NCBI GenBank assembly: GCA_902795355.1 | Contig: CADBKZ010000006.1 | Location: forward strand, 172,466 to 236,465 | Direction: 5' to 3' | Length of the DNA stretch: 64,000 nt | DNA from: an uncultured Ruminococcus sp. | GTDB taxonomy: Bacteria > Bacillota > Clostridia > Oscillospirales > CAG-272 | Shown here: positions 26,057 to 35,607 of the stretch, piece after piece | How the letters are laid out: each line of letters starts with the position of its first letter | Position numbering within the stretch: position 1 is the stretch's first letter | The notes under the pieces: model-generated | The model's input: the letters and a program-made list of their open reading frames with translations, nothing else | Databases searched by the model: none | What the model was told of the DNA's origin: nothing | Position numbers and translations under genes: made by a program

Positions 26057-27655
26057 TTATTCTTCTTCCTTGCGGCGAACGGCAAGAACCGCTCCGCCGA
26101 GGATGGCGACAATTACGGCAACTCCGCCGCCGATTACGCTTTTGCATCCGCCACTTTCAGCAGGTGCGGAAGCCTCGGTTGTGGGAGCTTCGGTTGTGGG
26201 AGCCTCGGTTCCGGTGGCGGGAGCCGCAGTTGCAGTAGTTGCGGGAGCGGCCGAGGTTTCCGGAGCGGTTGCCGACGTGGCTGGCTCGTCGCTCTCGGCG
26301 GGCTTGGCGATCTCGTCCTCGCTGACAGGCTCGGCGGGAACTTCGCTATCGGCAAGCGCAATCGGGTAGGTCGCGTCGCCCGAGAGCTTGAAACCGCTGC
26401 CCAACTTGGTAATCATCGCCTCGGAAGCGAACTCCGTTGCGGTAACAAAGGTTCCGCTGTATTGGTCAACCATGTTTCCTGCGACCTCAACGGTGGATTT
26501 TTCGTTCTTCTTGTTGTTCGAATGTTCCAGCCAAACGGAAGTATCGGTGTATTCCCCGTTATGTTCCTGTTGGTATTTCCAAAGCGTATTTTCCAACGTA
26601 TAGCAGTTGGTGAAAATTTCGGTGGTGAGTTTGTCGGTGGATTTGAAGTATGCGATCATGCCGCCGATCTGACCGGACAAATAGTTCGTCACCAGATTGC
26701 CTGCGTTGAAGCAATTGGTAATGCGGGCGTTCTCGTTCGCGTCCTCGCTGGAAGAGATCATACCGCCCACTTTCGCATCCGCGTTGGTTGCGGTGGCGGC
26801 GGTTCTCCAAGAGGTGATCAATCCGTAGTTGCCGCAGTTGGTGATAACAAATGCGCCGCGGTCGGAGCAGGCAATGCCGCTCGCACGGGACTGGTGCGCG
26901 ACAATGGTGGCGAAATTGAGGCAGTTGCTGACGGTTCCGCCGTTCAATTGCGAGGTAATACCGGCAACATGGAAGTTGGATTCAACAAGCCCTTTGGAAA
27001 CGCAATGATCCACCGTTGCTCCGGCGCGTACATAACCCACAATGCCGGAAGCGCGGTCGCCGTTGCCTTTTACGGTTCCATCGAATGTCAGATAGCTCAT
27101 TTTCCCGTAGTTATCATACGAAACGCCCGACGCGTCGATTCCCGTGCTGGTAACTTCCATATTCTTGAACTCGCAGTTGATCATTTCACCGGTTGCGGAG
27201 AGCTTATAAATAACGCCCGCCGCTTTTTCCTTTGTGGAAACTTTTCCGCCGTCGATGTTGACGTTATAGACCTTGCCTTGAATGTCGTTGGCAAAAATGG
27301 CGACTTCTTTCGTGGCAGTGGCGTTGACAACCTCGGCGTTGACAAAGGTGATGTTCTTGACGATGCCGAACATATCCAGCGTGTCGATCATCGGGCCGCT
27401 CGATTTGTAGTTGATAATCTTGTGGCCGTTGCCGTTCAGAACGCCTTCAAAGTAGTCCATCGTGACCCAATCCTTGGTAAGCGTAATGTCGGCGGTGAGC
27501 AGGTAGACGCCATCGTCTTCCATGTTGATCAGTTCCTCTTCGGTTCCGATCGGGGTGTAGGCGGAGAAGTCTTTCTCCTCGTCGGCAAAGGATGCAACCG
27601 TAAACAGGCTTGCAAGCATTGCCATGCAGAGCAAAAGGGTAAGCGCTTTTTTCAT
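26057..27655 (-). CDS. Secreted surface protein with GLUG-like repeats and a C-terminal GGCKS membrane anchor
   Basis: 532 aa. Signal peptide MKKALTLLLCMAMLASLFTVASFA is cleavable. The body (~40-400) is a right-handed beta-helix type repeat with recurring VNxxxVxxxNxxNxxNxG segments (for example VSNCLNFATIV, ITNCGNYGLIT, ITNCFNAGNLV) resembling GLUG/adhesin repeats. Then comes an acidic, Ala/Thr/Pro-rich stalk. The last ~30 residues are SGGCKSVIGG, a hydrophobic span and RRKEEE: a tripartite anchor without LPXTG. Probable function is glycan binding or adhesion. It lies 75 bp after the solute-binding gene and may share its promoter. Confidence 0.78.
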   Translation of the reverse strand: MKKALTLLLCMAMLASLFTVASFADEEKDFSAYTPIGTEEELINMEDDGVYLLTADITLTKDWVTMDYFEGVLNGNGHKIINYKSSGPMIDTLDMFGIVKNITFVNAEVVNATATKEVAIFANDIQGKVYNVNIDGGKVSTKEKAAGVIYKLSATGEMINCEFKNMEVTSTGIDASGVSYDNYGKMSYLTFDGTVKGNGDRASGIVGYVRAGATVDHCVSKGLVESNFHVAGITSQLNGGTVSNCLNFATIVAHQSRASGIACSDRGAFVITNCGNYGLITSWRTAATATNADAKVGGMISSSEDANENARITNCFNAGNLVTNYLSGQIGGMIAYFKSTDKLTTEIFTNCYTLENTLWKYQQEHNGEYTDTSVWLEHSNNKKNEKSTVEVAGNMVDQYSGTFVTATEFASEAMITKLGSGFKLSGDATYPIALADSEVPAEPVSEDEIAKPAESDEPATSATAPETSAAPATTATAAPATGTEAPTTEAPTTEASAPAESGGCKSVIGGGVAVIVAILGGAVLAVRRKEEE

Positions 27656-27730
27656 GGTAAAATCCTTCCTTTCGTTTTGTTTTTTATGTGTTTGGGTTTA
27701 CCATTCGGAAAATGATTGGAAACGCGGGCG

Positions 27731-29269
27731 TTACGCGTTTTGTTCGAGCTTGGCGACAAGATCTTCCAACAGCGTTCCGATTACGTTCTTCTGCTTTTTG
27801 AACGTGGTAGCCGTGGATTGCGAGGTTACGGTATCGCGGAAGATGTTATGAACGGAGTTGAGCGAATTGCCCCAAGCAAAGGCGAAATCAATGTAAACGC
27901 TGTCGTGGATCAGGTCCACCATGCGCGAGGAATCGGGGTCTCTGGAATACTTATAGTGGAGCGTTTCATCGTAGTACACTTTGCGCACGGTCTTATAGGA
28001 GAGCGCAGCCATCAGTTCAAGCGTTGCGGCCGAGGCGGGAATGGTATCGCCGGTGGCCATCAGACCGAAGAGCGTGCAGCCGTCGTGAATGCCCGTGCGG
28101 TAGTTTTCCTGCGCCGCGTTCAGCTTCGGCGAGGGGATAATGCCGTAGTTCTCGAACTCGCCGAGGTAGTTTTCGGCTTGGTACACCTTATCGTGAACGA
28201 ACAGGGTCCTTCCCGTGTTGAAAATTTCGAACGCCTTGGCGGAATGGTTGTGGGGAATCACGTAATACGCGCCGTCGCCTTCATAGAACATGCGGTACAT
28301 TTTCTGCGCAAATTCCACGGCCGCTTGGTTCAGCGCGGTGTCGGTAATGGCGATCTGAACGTTGCCTTCGCTGTCGGTCGTGCTCCATACCACGCCCGCG
28401 CCGACCGCCATGCCGTCCAGCATGTCGTTCTTCTCCACCACAAGGCCGAGGCGGTCTCCCGCGCTCGTTCCGGTGGCTCCGCCGGATTCGTTCTCGTCAA
28501 GGTCCATATACGCCTCGCGGGACATTTCTTCGAGCGTATCCAACGTCCACGCCCCGTCGTCCACCAAGTCGTAAATGCTTCCGTGCTTGGTCAGCATTAC
28601 GTCGTTGTAGAGCTGGAGATTGACAAAGGTGCAGTACATGCCGCCGAGATACCGCAGGGCAAGGTCGCCGGTAATCCAATACATGCTCCCTTTGTAGGCC
28701 AGCGCGTTGTCGTACTGTTGCGACCAATACGGCTTCTCGAACCCGATGTAATCTGCGCCGTACTCGCCGAGCTTGTTCAGGTTCATCACAATTCCCTGCT
28801 GCGCCAGCGCAATGTCCCATGCCTGATAGCCGCCGAGAATATCAAACGCCGATTCTCCCGAAAGAAGGTCGTTCATCAGCGTGTTCTTAATGATCGCGTC
28901 GTTGATCGCGCGGCAGAGGATGGTGACGTTGAGCTGGTCTTCCACCTGCATGTTGCGGGAGTAAACCGCGTAGTCCACTTTTGCGTCGGGATCGAAATCT
29001 TCGAGCATAATGGATCGTTCGGTAAAGGTTCCGCCTTTGTTGGCGCTCGGTTCGCCGATCAAAAACGAAATTTCGGGGTCGTTGAAGCGCAGGTCGGACG
29101 GAAGATCGGTTTCATCATCCGCCGGCGGTTCGGCACTTTGGGTCTCCTGTGCGCTCGTATCTCCGGTGGCCGGCTGCGGTTTCTTGCCCTGCCCGCAGCC
29201 AACGGCCGCAAGAGCCATGGCAAACAACAGCAGAACCACGAGAAAACGAACATACATTTTCAGTTTCAT
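27731..29269 (-). CDS. Extracellular solute-binding lipoprotein (ABC-transporter type)
   Basis: 512 aa. The signal peptide ends in LAAVGCGQ with a lipidated cysteine near residue 25, followed by a Ser/Thr/Glu linker. The mature part has the two-lobe binding-protein character of family 1 sugar-binding proteins seen in Clostridia (WDIALAQQGIVMNLNKL, KGSMYWITGDLALRY, a GTSAGDRLGLVVEKND middle and a KKQKNVIGTLLEDLVAKL end). No permease or ATPase gene is adjacent, so it relies on a transporter encoded elsewhere. The likely ligand is an oligosaccharide, inferred from context. Confidence 0.8.
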   Translation of the reverse strand: MKLKMYVRFLVVLLLFAMALAAVGCGQGKKPQPATGDTSAQETQSAEPPADDETDLPSDLRFNDPEISFLIGEPSANKGGTFTERSIMLEDFDPDAKVDYAVYSRNMQVEDQLNVTILCRAINDAIIKNTLMNDLLSGESAFDILGGYQAWDIALAQQGIVMNLNKLGEYGADYIGFEKPYWSQQYDNALAYKGSMYWITGDLALRYLGGMYCTFVNLQLYNDVMLTKHGSIYDLVDDGAWTLDTLEEMSREAYMDLDENESGGATGTSAGDRLGLVVEKNDMLDGMAVGAGVVWSTTDSEGNVQIAITDTALNQAAVEFAQKMYRMFYEGDGAYYVIPHNHSAKAFEIFNTGRTLFVHDKVYQAENYLGEFENYGIIPSPKLNAAQENYRTGIHDGCTLFGLMATGDTIPASAATLELMAALSYKTVRKVYYDETLHYKYSRDPDSSRMVDLIHDSVYIDFAFAWGNSLNSVHNIFRDTVTSQSTATTFKKQKNVIGTLLEDLVAKLEQNA

Positions 29270-29398
29270 GCTTTTTCTCCTTTTTATAATTATAATAGAA
29301 TGCGGGCGGTTCGGGACTTTTTCCGGATCGTTTCTTCCCCTTTCGGTAAGTGGAAAGTGTTTCCAATTCGTTCAAGTCTTGAACCAAATGTCAAGTAC

Positions 29399-29427
29399 AT
29401 TATACAACTTTGCAGGCCTTTTGTCAA
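29399..29427 (-). promoter_or_regulatory. Promoter of the solute-binding protein gene
   Basis: On the minus strand TTGACA (29427-29422), 17 bp spacer, TATAAT (29404-29399), giving a ~120 nt leader. The gap 29270-29631 otherwise holds only the divergent promoter at 29552. Confidence 0.88.
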
Positions 29428-29551
29428 TGGAAAACAGGCAAAAATCCTATTTTTGTAACTTTATAACAACTTTCACCCCCGAAAATTGGTGAAAACGCGA
29501 AAGAACGGGCGCGATCCGCCGAAAAAACAAAAAGATTTTTTAGTTCAAGGC

Positions 29552-29580
29552 TTGACACAAATAAAGTCTTGTGCTATAAT
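29552..29580 (+). promoter_or_regulatory. Promoter of the glycyl radical enzyme operon
   Basis: TTGACA (29552-29557), 17 bp spacer, TATAAT (29575-29580), with a 50 nt leader to the activase start. Confidence 0.9.
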
Positions 29581-29631
29581 AGAATGTGATCTCGGAACGC
29601 GCGCTCCGAAATCCGTTTCAAAGGAGAAATC

Positions 29632-30366
29632 ATGGATCGAAAAACGCTCGTATATTTCCAAAAAGGCTTCAATTTTTCGCAGGACGGCCCCGGGAATCGC
29701 TTGGTTTACCATTTATACGGCTGCAACCTGCGTTGCCCGTGGTGCTCCAACCCCGAATGCTTCGCGAAAGACGCCAAAACGCAAACGCAAAGCGTGGAAG
29801 AGATTGCCGATGAAATTCTCCGCTCCCGCCCCATGTTTTTCTCGGGCGGCGGCGTAACCTTTACCGGCGGCGAACCCACCCTGCAATTCGACGCGCTGCG
29901 GGAGCTTTTGCAAATATTAAAAAAGGAAGGCGTTCACACCGCCCTTGAAAACAACGGAACGCACCCCCGCCTGCCGGAGCTTTTCCCCTTTCTGGACTAC
30001 CTGATAACCGACCTCAAACACCCGTTTTCCGAGGAACACCGGCGCATCACCGGCGCGGGAAACGAAACGATCCTCTCCAACCTGCGCGCGGCGGCCGAAA
30101 CCCGCCAACTTGCCCTGCGCATCCCGCTGATCCACGGGTACAACACCTCGCCCGCGTGCGTCGCGGGGTTCGTCTCGTTCCTCTCGTCCCTGCCCCGCCG
30201 ACCGGATTTCACTCTGGAGCTTCTGCGCTACCATGAATACGGTCGGGTCAAATGGGAGCGGCACGGCATGCCCTACCGCGTGAGCGGCGGGTTTGTTTCC
30301 CCCGAGGAATTTTCCGCGATCCGCGGCGCGTTTCTCGGCGCGGGAATCCCTTTGATCAACACGTAA
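29632..30366 (+). CDS. Glycyl radical enzyme activase (radical SAM)
   Basis: 244 aa, ATG behind AAAGGAG. Cys31, Cys35 and Cys38 (YGCNLRCPWCSNPE) form the CX3CX2C cluster; FTGGEPTLQ follows as the SAM contact. It has the short PFL-activase size and no extra 8-cysteine ferredoxin insert, unlike activases of many dehydratase-type glycyl radical enzymes. The segment DLKHPF matches the D-x-K-H/S motif of this family. It generates the glycyl radical on the enzyme encoded 24 bp downstream. Confidence 0.92.
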   Translation: MDRKTLVYFQKGFNFSQDGPGNRLVYHLYGCNLRCPWCSNPECFAKDAKTQTQSVEEIADEILRSRPMFFSGGGVTFTGGEPTLQFDALRELLQILKKEGVHTALENNGTHPRLPELFPFLDYLITDLKHPFSEEHRRITGAGNETILSNLRAAAETRQLALRIPLIHGYNTSPACVAGFVSFLSSLPRRPDFTLELLRYHEYGRVKWERHGMPYRVSGGFVSPEEFSAIRGAFLGAGIPLINT

Positions 30367-30390
30367 AACAATGATAGAAAGGCACACATC

Positions 30391-32763
30391 ATGAACCAAA
30401 ACGCAAAACACACCGTTGAACTCGCGAAAGCCCTGTTCCGCGAGGAACGGAGCATCAAAAAACTGACCGGCTGGTTCCGGATCCGCGAAACCGCCGCGCG
30501 CGAGGAGCAAAAATACCGCTCCCTTTCCGCCGAGCGCGCAACCGCCGCCCTGCTCCGCGAGGAGTTGACCGCCCTGCCGCTCTCCATTTCGGAAAACGCC
30601 GTTTTCGCGGGTACGCAGCGCGACGCGTTCGCGCGCACCTACGCGCTCATCAACCCCTCGTTCCGCGTGGAGACCTTCGCGGGCTACTGCGACCCGACCG
30701 CGGTGTTCGGCGACATTGACCCCGACGAGGAGTTCCCGAAAGAGCGCATTGAAAAACTTCGCCAATATACCCTGAACACCCCCTACGTCCGCGAGCTTAC
30801 GGCCATGTACAAGGCCGCCGAAAGCTACACGGGCGAGGTGATCTACTTTGTGGAGCAGGTCACGGGGCATCTGATTCCCGAGTTTGGAACCGCCCTGCAA
30901 TACGGCACGCTCGATCTGATCCGCACCGCAAAAGAGAAAGCGGCCGCCGAGACCGACCCCGAGCGCGCCGACAACCTGCTGGCCTTTGCCGACGCGCTGG
31001 ATTGCGCGGGGCTTCTGGCCGACCGCTACCGCGCCATTGCCGCCCAAAAACAGGCGGCCGCCGAAAAAACGGGCGACGCGGAAAAAGCGTCCCGTTTCGG
31101 CCGCATTGCCGCGGCGTTGACCCGCGTTCCGCGCTACGGCGCGCGCGACCTTTACGAGGCCATTCAGAGCTTCATGATCCTGTGGGAAATCATGTGCATC
31201 GAGCAAGCTCCCAACCCCTATGCCTTCTCCGTCGGCAACGCGGACCGCATCTTCGAGCCTTACCGCCACGGCCTCTCGCGCGAGGACGCCGCCGCGCTCT
31301 TCTGCCATTTTCTGGTGTTCTTCAACGTGGCCGACCGCAGCTGGGCGATCTCGCAGAACCTGCTGGTGGGCGGGCGCGACATTGACGGGAACGACCTGAC
31401 CAACCCCACGTCCTATTCGCTCCTCGACGCCTACTATGAAATGAACCTGCCCCAGCCGATCCTTTCGGTCAAGCTCCATAAAAACACTCCCGACCGCCTT
31501 TACGCGGAGCTTGGGCGGTTCTTCTTCTCCCCCGGGGTTCTCACGCCGTCGCTCTTCAACGACGATTCGCTCTTCACCATCCTCGCCGAGAAAGGCGTTG
31601 CGCCCGAGGACATTGAAGCCGCCAGCGTTGCCGGCTGTCAGGAACCGCTGATTCGCGGCAAGGACAACGCCAACACCACCAACAGCTGGCTCAACCTCGG
31701 CAAAATTCTGGAATTGACGCTCACGGGCGGCGTTTCCACCGTTACGGGCAAAAAGCTCTGCGATTTTGAAAAAATCCCCGCGAAGGATCTTCTGCCGCGC
31801 CTGCGCGAGCAATTCTACAAAAACATGGAAACCGCCGTTGGCTGGATGGTGGATTCCGCGAACGGCGCGTCCCGCGCGCTCTCCCATTTGCGCGTTCCCT
31901 TCCTCTCTTCCTTTATGGGCGGGCTGGACTACGGCTACGACACGCGCGACACCGACCGGCAGGGGACGAAATACAACGGCTCCGGCTGCTTGATTCACGG
32001 GCTTTCGGTGGTGGCCGATTCGTTCGTTGCCGTGGATCACCTGCTCCGCGAACGCCCCGAGGACGCCGACCGCCTGCTCGACGCGCTCCGCACCGACTTC
32101 AAGGACGATCCCGAACTGCGCGAATATCTGCTCTCCTGCCCCAAATTCGGCAACAATCTGCCCGAGCCGGACCAAGAGGCGGCGGAAATTGCCAACCGCG
32201 TTTCCGACATGGTGAACCGCTCCCTGAACTACCTCGGCAACCCGTTCCGCGCCGATTGGAGCTCCCCAACCACGCACCTGACCTACGGCTATTGGGTGGG
32301 CGCGATGCCCTCGGGCAGAAAATCGCGCGATATGCTCAACTACGGCGTGGATCCGCTTTACGGAAGCGCTGAAAGCGGGCTTGGCATGCGGATGCTCTCC
32401 AACATGCAGCTTCCGTTCTGCAAAATGTGCGGCGGCTACGCCTCGCACCTCGGCATTGATCCCAAATATTTCCCCGCGCCCGATTTTGAGGGCAAGGGTC
32501 TGCAATTCAAGGAGCGCGTAATCGAGCCGCTCTTCTTCAACCCCGCCGTCAAGGGCGTTTCCCCGTTCTATCTCTACGTCAACGTCACCACGCCCGAAAC
32601 GCTCCGCAAACTGCTCAAAAATCCGAAAAAGTACGCGCCGAGCGGCGTTTACATCGTTCGGATCCACGGAACCTTCGTCAACTTCCTCGACCTCTCCCCC
32701 GACGTTCAGGAAGACATCATCCGCCGTCTGGATCCCGCGTCCACGGCGGACATCGGAGCGTAA
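30391..32763 (+). CDS. Glycyl radical enzyme of unassigned substrate
   Basis: 790 aa, ATG 24 bp after the activase. The family layout is clear: Cys416 in VAGCQEPLIRGKD corresponds to the catalytic G-C-x-E motif, and Gly760 in VRIHGTFVNFLDL to the C-terminal glycyl radical loop (usually RVxGYxxxF). Both are atypical: GCQEP in place of GCVEP, and RIHGTF in place of RVAGYS. The glutamate after the cysteine is shared with dehydratases and C-N/C-S lyases rather than with pyruvate formate-lyase. Partners are a sugar kinase and a glycosidase-like lipoprotein, so a sugar or polyol derivative is the inferred substrate. Confidence 0.9.
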   Translation: MNQNAKHTVELAKALFREERSIKKLTGWFRIRETAAREEQKYRSLSAERATAALLREELTALPLSISENAVFAGTQRDAFARTYALINPSFRVETFAGYCDPTAVFGDIDPDEEFPKERIEKLRQYTLNTPYVRELTAMYKAAESYTGEVIYFVEQVTGHLIPEFGTALQYGTLDLIRTAKEKAAAETDPERADNLLAFADALDCAGLLADRYRAIAAQKQAAAEKTGDAEKASRFGRIAAALTRVPRYGARDLYEAIQSFMILWEIMCIEQAPNPYAFSVGNADRIFEPYRHGLSREDAAALFCHFLVFFNVADRSWAISQNLLVGGRDIDGNDLTNPTSYSLLDAYYEMNLPQPILSVKLHKNTPDRLYAELGRFFFSPGVLTPSLFNDDSLFTILAEKGVAPEDIEAASVAGCQEPLIRGKDNANTTNSWLNLGKILELTLTGGVSTVTGKKLCDFEKIPAKDLLPRLREQFYKNMETAVGWMVDSANGASRALSHLRVPFLSSFMGGLDYGYDTRDTDRQGTKYNGSGCLIHGLSVVADSFVAVDHLLRERPEDADRLLDALRTDFKDDPELREYLLSCPKFGNNLPEPDQEAAEIANRVSDMVNRSLNYLGNPFRADWSSPTTHLTYGYWVGAMPSGRKSRDMLNYGVDPLYGSAESGLGMRMLSNMQLPFCKMCGGYASHLGIDPKYFPAPDFEGKGLQFKERVIEPLFFNPAVKGVSPFYLYVNVTTPETLRKLLKNPKKYAPSGVYIVRIHGTFVNFLDLSPDVQEDIIRRLDPASTADIGA

Positions 32764-32764
32764 C

Positions 32765-34081
32765 ATGGGAACCTATATTCTCGGGATCGACATTGGAACC
32801 ACATCAATCTGCGCGCTCGCGCTGGAAGCGGGCACGGGCGTTGTCCTCGCCTCGCAAACCGTTCCGAACGCCGCCGCCATCGTCTCGTCGCAATCTTTCG
32901 CCCGCATGCAGGACCCCCAAACGATCCTCGCCGCGGCAACCAATCTGCGCGACGGCATCATCGCGCGGTTCGGGCTTCCCGCCGCCGTCGGCGTTACAGG
33001 GCAAATGCACGGGATCCTCTATCTTGACGGGAACGGCGCCCCCGTCAGCCCGCTTTACACGTGGCAGGATCTGCGCGCGGCCGAACAAACGCCGGCGGGT
33101 GAGACCTACCTCGAACAAATCAATCGCGTAACGGGCTATTCCGTTTCCGCGGGATACGGCCTTGCCACGCATGTTTACAACCTGCAAAACGGCTTGGTCC
33201 CCGCCTCGGCCGCCAAGCTCTGCACCATTCACGATTGCCTTGCCATGAAGCTCGCCGGTCTTTCCGCTCCCGTAATGCACGTCTCGGACGCGGCAAGCCT
33301 CGGGCTGTTTGATCTTGCAAACGGTCGCTTCGATGCGGAAGCGACCCGAAAACTCGGAATCGATCCGTCCATTCTCCCCGCCGTCGCCGCCCGAACCGAG
33401 CCGATCGGGCTGTTTGCGGGAAAGGTTCCCGTCTGCCCCGCCATCGGCGATAATCAGGCGAGCTTTTTCGGCAGCGTGGGCATGGGCGAGGGAAAAGTGT
33501 TGGTCAATGTGGGAACAGGCAGTCAGGTGTCGGTCATCGGCTCGCTCGGGAAAACCGCCGCGGGCATTGAATGCCGCCCGTTCCTTGACGGAAAATTTCT
33601 GCTTGTGGGCAGTTCGCTCTGCGGCGGGCGCGCCTACGCGGTATTGGAAAAGTTCTTCCGCGAGGTCGCCAACCTCTGCGGCGCGGACATCCGCTCCGCC
33701 TACCCGATGATGGACGCGCTGATGGCGACCTACGCCGGAACCGCGGAGCCGCTCTCGGTTTCCACCCTGTTTGACGGAACGCGCGAAAACCCCGCCTTGC
33801 GCGGCAGAATTGACGGCATTTCGGTTTCCAACCTGACCCCCGCCGCTCTGATGGAAGGGTTTATGCGCGGAATTTCCGAAGAGCTTTGTTCGCTCTACCG
33901 CGGAATGGCGCCGCACCTGCGCGAAACGCCCGAAGAGATGGTCGGTTCGGGCAACGGCCTGCGCGTCAATCCCGTTCTTTGCAGAATGATGGAAGAGACC
34001 TTCGGTCTCCCGCTCCGCCTTTCGGAAAGCCGCGAGGAAGCCGCGCTCGGCGCGGCGGGCTATGCCGCGCGGGAACGATAA
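32765..34081 (+). CDS. FGGY-family carbohydrate kinase, sedoheptulokinase-like
   Basis: 438 aa, ATG two bases after the preceding stop. GIDIGTTSICALAL is the ATP phosphate-1 motif; GVTGQMHGILYLD and SPLYTWQDLRA are typical of the sedoheptulokinase-like branch; NVGTGSQVS and VGSGNGLRVNP are the later phosphate and adenosine motifs. It should phosphorylate a ketose or polyol. In this operon it probably prepares or processes the substrate or product of the glycyl radical enzyme. Sugar identity is not determined by the sequence. Confidence 0.87.
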   Translation: MGTYILGIDIGTTSICALALEAGTGVVLASQTVPNAAAIVSSQSFARMQDPQTILAAATNLRDGIIARFGLPAAVGVTGQMHGILYLDGNGAPVSPLYTWQDLRAAEQTPAGETYLEQINRVTGYSVSAGYGLATHVYNLQNGLVPASAAKLCTIHDCLAMKLAGLSAPVMHVSDAASLGLFDLANGRFDAEATRKLGIDPSILPAVAARTEPIGLFAGKVPVCPAIGDNQASFFGSVGMGEGKVLVNVGTGSQVSVIGSLGKTAAGIECRPFLDGKFLLVGSSLCGGRAYAVLEKFFREVANLCGADIRSAYPMMDALMATYAGTAEPLSVSTLFDGTRENPALRGRIDGISVSNLTPAALMEGFMRGISEELCSLYRGMAPHLRETPEEMVGSGNGLRVNPVLCRMMEETFGLPLRLSESREEAALGAAGYAARER

Positions 34082-34099
34082 ACGAAAAAAGGATTTGAC

Positions 34100-35539
34100 A
34101 TGAAAAAAGATCTGTTCGGGGGTCGTCTCCCCGCCCTGCTCCTGCTGGCGGCGTTGCTGCTTGCCGCCTGCGGGAGAGCGGCCGCCCCCGCCGAAACGGA
34201 AACGCGGCCGGAAGAATCCGCACCGCCCGCCGAAACCACCGAAACGGCCGAAACGACCGCGGAAAATTCCGAGGTCCGGCAGTTGGAAGATTTCCGCACA
34301 TGGGCGGATACCGCCGTGGAAAACCTGTACGCGGCGTTCTGGAACGACGCCGAGGGGCATTTTCTCCGCACCACCGAGGGGCAACCCGACCCCAACGCCA
34401 CGTGGATCTGGGAGTTCGGCCAATCCGTGTTCGCTCTGGAAACCTACTACCAAGCCACCAAAAGCGAGGACGCGCTCCGGCATTTGCGGCGGCAATGGGC
34501 CTACCTGCGCTCGTCCGCCTACGATCAGGAGAAGCTCAAAGGAAACAAGGATTTGAGCGGGGATTGCTACCACGCGCAGGACGACGCCGCATGGGGCGCC
34601 ATGGAATTTATGGCGTTCTGGCGCGCCACGGGCGACGAAATTGCGCTGACCTACGCGCACGACCTGCTTGTAAACTCCTACCGCCATTGGGGTACGGGAG
34701 AGGTGCAAACCTTTGCGGGAACGCAGCTGCCCGACCTTTCGGAAGGCCTGTACTACACCAAAAATCTGGAAACGGGCGAATCGCCGTTCAAATCCATTTA
34801 CGCCGCGCCCATGGCCGCGGCCGCGCTGGAATACTGCATGGCGGTCTGCCCCGCCGACCCGATGTCGGTCGATCTCTACCAACCCACCGCAAACCTGATT
34901 TCATGGTTGGAAACGAACATGTGCCGCAAAGCTCCCGCGGTTTACCGGAACTACCGCGGGGACGGAGCCGACCTGACCGTTACCTATGCGGATAACCTCT
35001 ACTATGTGGATTACGGCCGCTTCGGGGAAAACGGCCCCACGGGCGCGGATAACCCCGGGCGCATCGAGGTAAACGGGAGCAACACCGCGCTCTTCGGCAA
35101 CATGGCAATGGCGGTTTGCCATGCCATGCTCCACCGCATTACGGGCGAGCAGGCCGAGCTGGAAGCGGCGCGGCGCACGGCAAGGGCCATTCGCAGCAAG
35201 GAGACCCACCCGCTCACGCTCCCCACCTACATCAACGACCGCGATCAAGGTACCAACGCTTCCATGGTCGGCTATTTCGTCCGCTACGTCCTCTCGCTGG
35301 ACGAACCGGCGACCCGCGAACGCAAAATTCTGCTGAACACCGCAAAGGTGATTGCCACCAAAGGCCGCGTGGCGGATACCCCCTATTATTACACGGTTTG
35401 GGACTCGGACCCCGCTTCCCACACCGTTTACTACCCGAACAACAGCCGCACCTTGGCCTACACCTGCCAGCCCCGCCTTGCCAACTGCGTTCACATGATT
35501 ACCGCGGCATTGCTGATGATTCAACTCGGAATCGACTGA
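34100..35539 (+). CDS. Lipoprotein with (alpha/alpha)6-barrel, GH76-like
   Basis: 479 aa. The signal peptide ends LLLAACG with a lipidated cysteine near residue 23, followed by a Pro/Glu/Thr linker. The body is all-helical with repeated W/Y-rich segments; HAQDDAAWGAMEFM near residue 165 recalls the DD-x-x-WW/A acid pair of GH76 endo-alpha-1,6-mannanases. Others of this fold (GH88, GH105, GH127-like) cannot be excluded. It closes the glycyl radical operon 18 bp after the kinase and would supply sugar outside the cell. Confidence 0.65.
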   Translation: MKKDLFGGRLPALLLLAALLLAACGRAAAPAETETRPEESAPPAETTETAETTAENSEVRQLEDFRTWADTAVENLYAAFWNDAEGHFLRTTEGQPDPNATWIWEFGQSVFALETYYQATKSEDALRHLRRQWAYLRSSAYDQEKLKGNKDLSGDCYHAQDDAAWGAMEFMAFWRATGDEIALTYAHDLLVNSYRHWGTGEVQTFAGTQLPDLSEGLYYTKNLETGESPFKSIYAAPMAAAALEYCMAVCPADPMSVDLYQPTANLISWLETNMCRKAPAVYRNYRGDGADLTVTYADNLYYVDYGRFGENGPTGADNPGRIEVNGSNTALFGNMAMAVCHAMLHRITGEQAELEAARRTARAIRSKETHPLTLPTYINDRDQGTNASMVGYFVRYVLSLDEPATRERKILLNTAKVIATKGRVADTPYYYTVWDSDPASHTVYYPNNSRTLAYTCQPRLANCVHMITAALLMIQLGID

Positions 35540-35546
35540 AAAATAA

Positions 35547-35604
35547 GACATACGGCGGGCGTTTTCCCTTTTCGGGAACGCCCGCCGTATGTCCTTTTCT
35601 TTTT
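35547..35604 (+). terminator. Terminator of the glycyl radical operon
   Basis: A 17 bp perfect stem (35547-35563 with 35577-35593) followed by CCTTTTCTTTTT; it also lies directly after the stop of the convergent EEP gene. Confidence 0.92.
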
Positions 35605-35607
35605 GCT

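Noticed and set aside
26033..29458. Two long plus-strand frames of about 560 and 580 codons
   Set aside because: Antisense to the surface protein and solute-binding protein genes, which carry signal peptides and good ribosome sites.
29917..32766. 949-codon open frame on the minus strand
   Set aside because: It lies entirely antisense to the activase and glycyl radical enzyme genes, whose motifs, ribosome sites and operon spacing are clear. Long antisense frames are expected from this codon usage.
32804..34882. 692-codon minus-strand frame
   Set aside because: Antisense shadow of the kinase and GH76-like genes.
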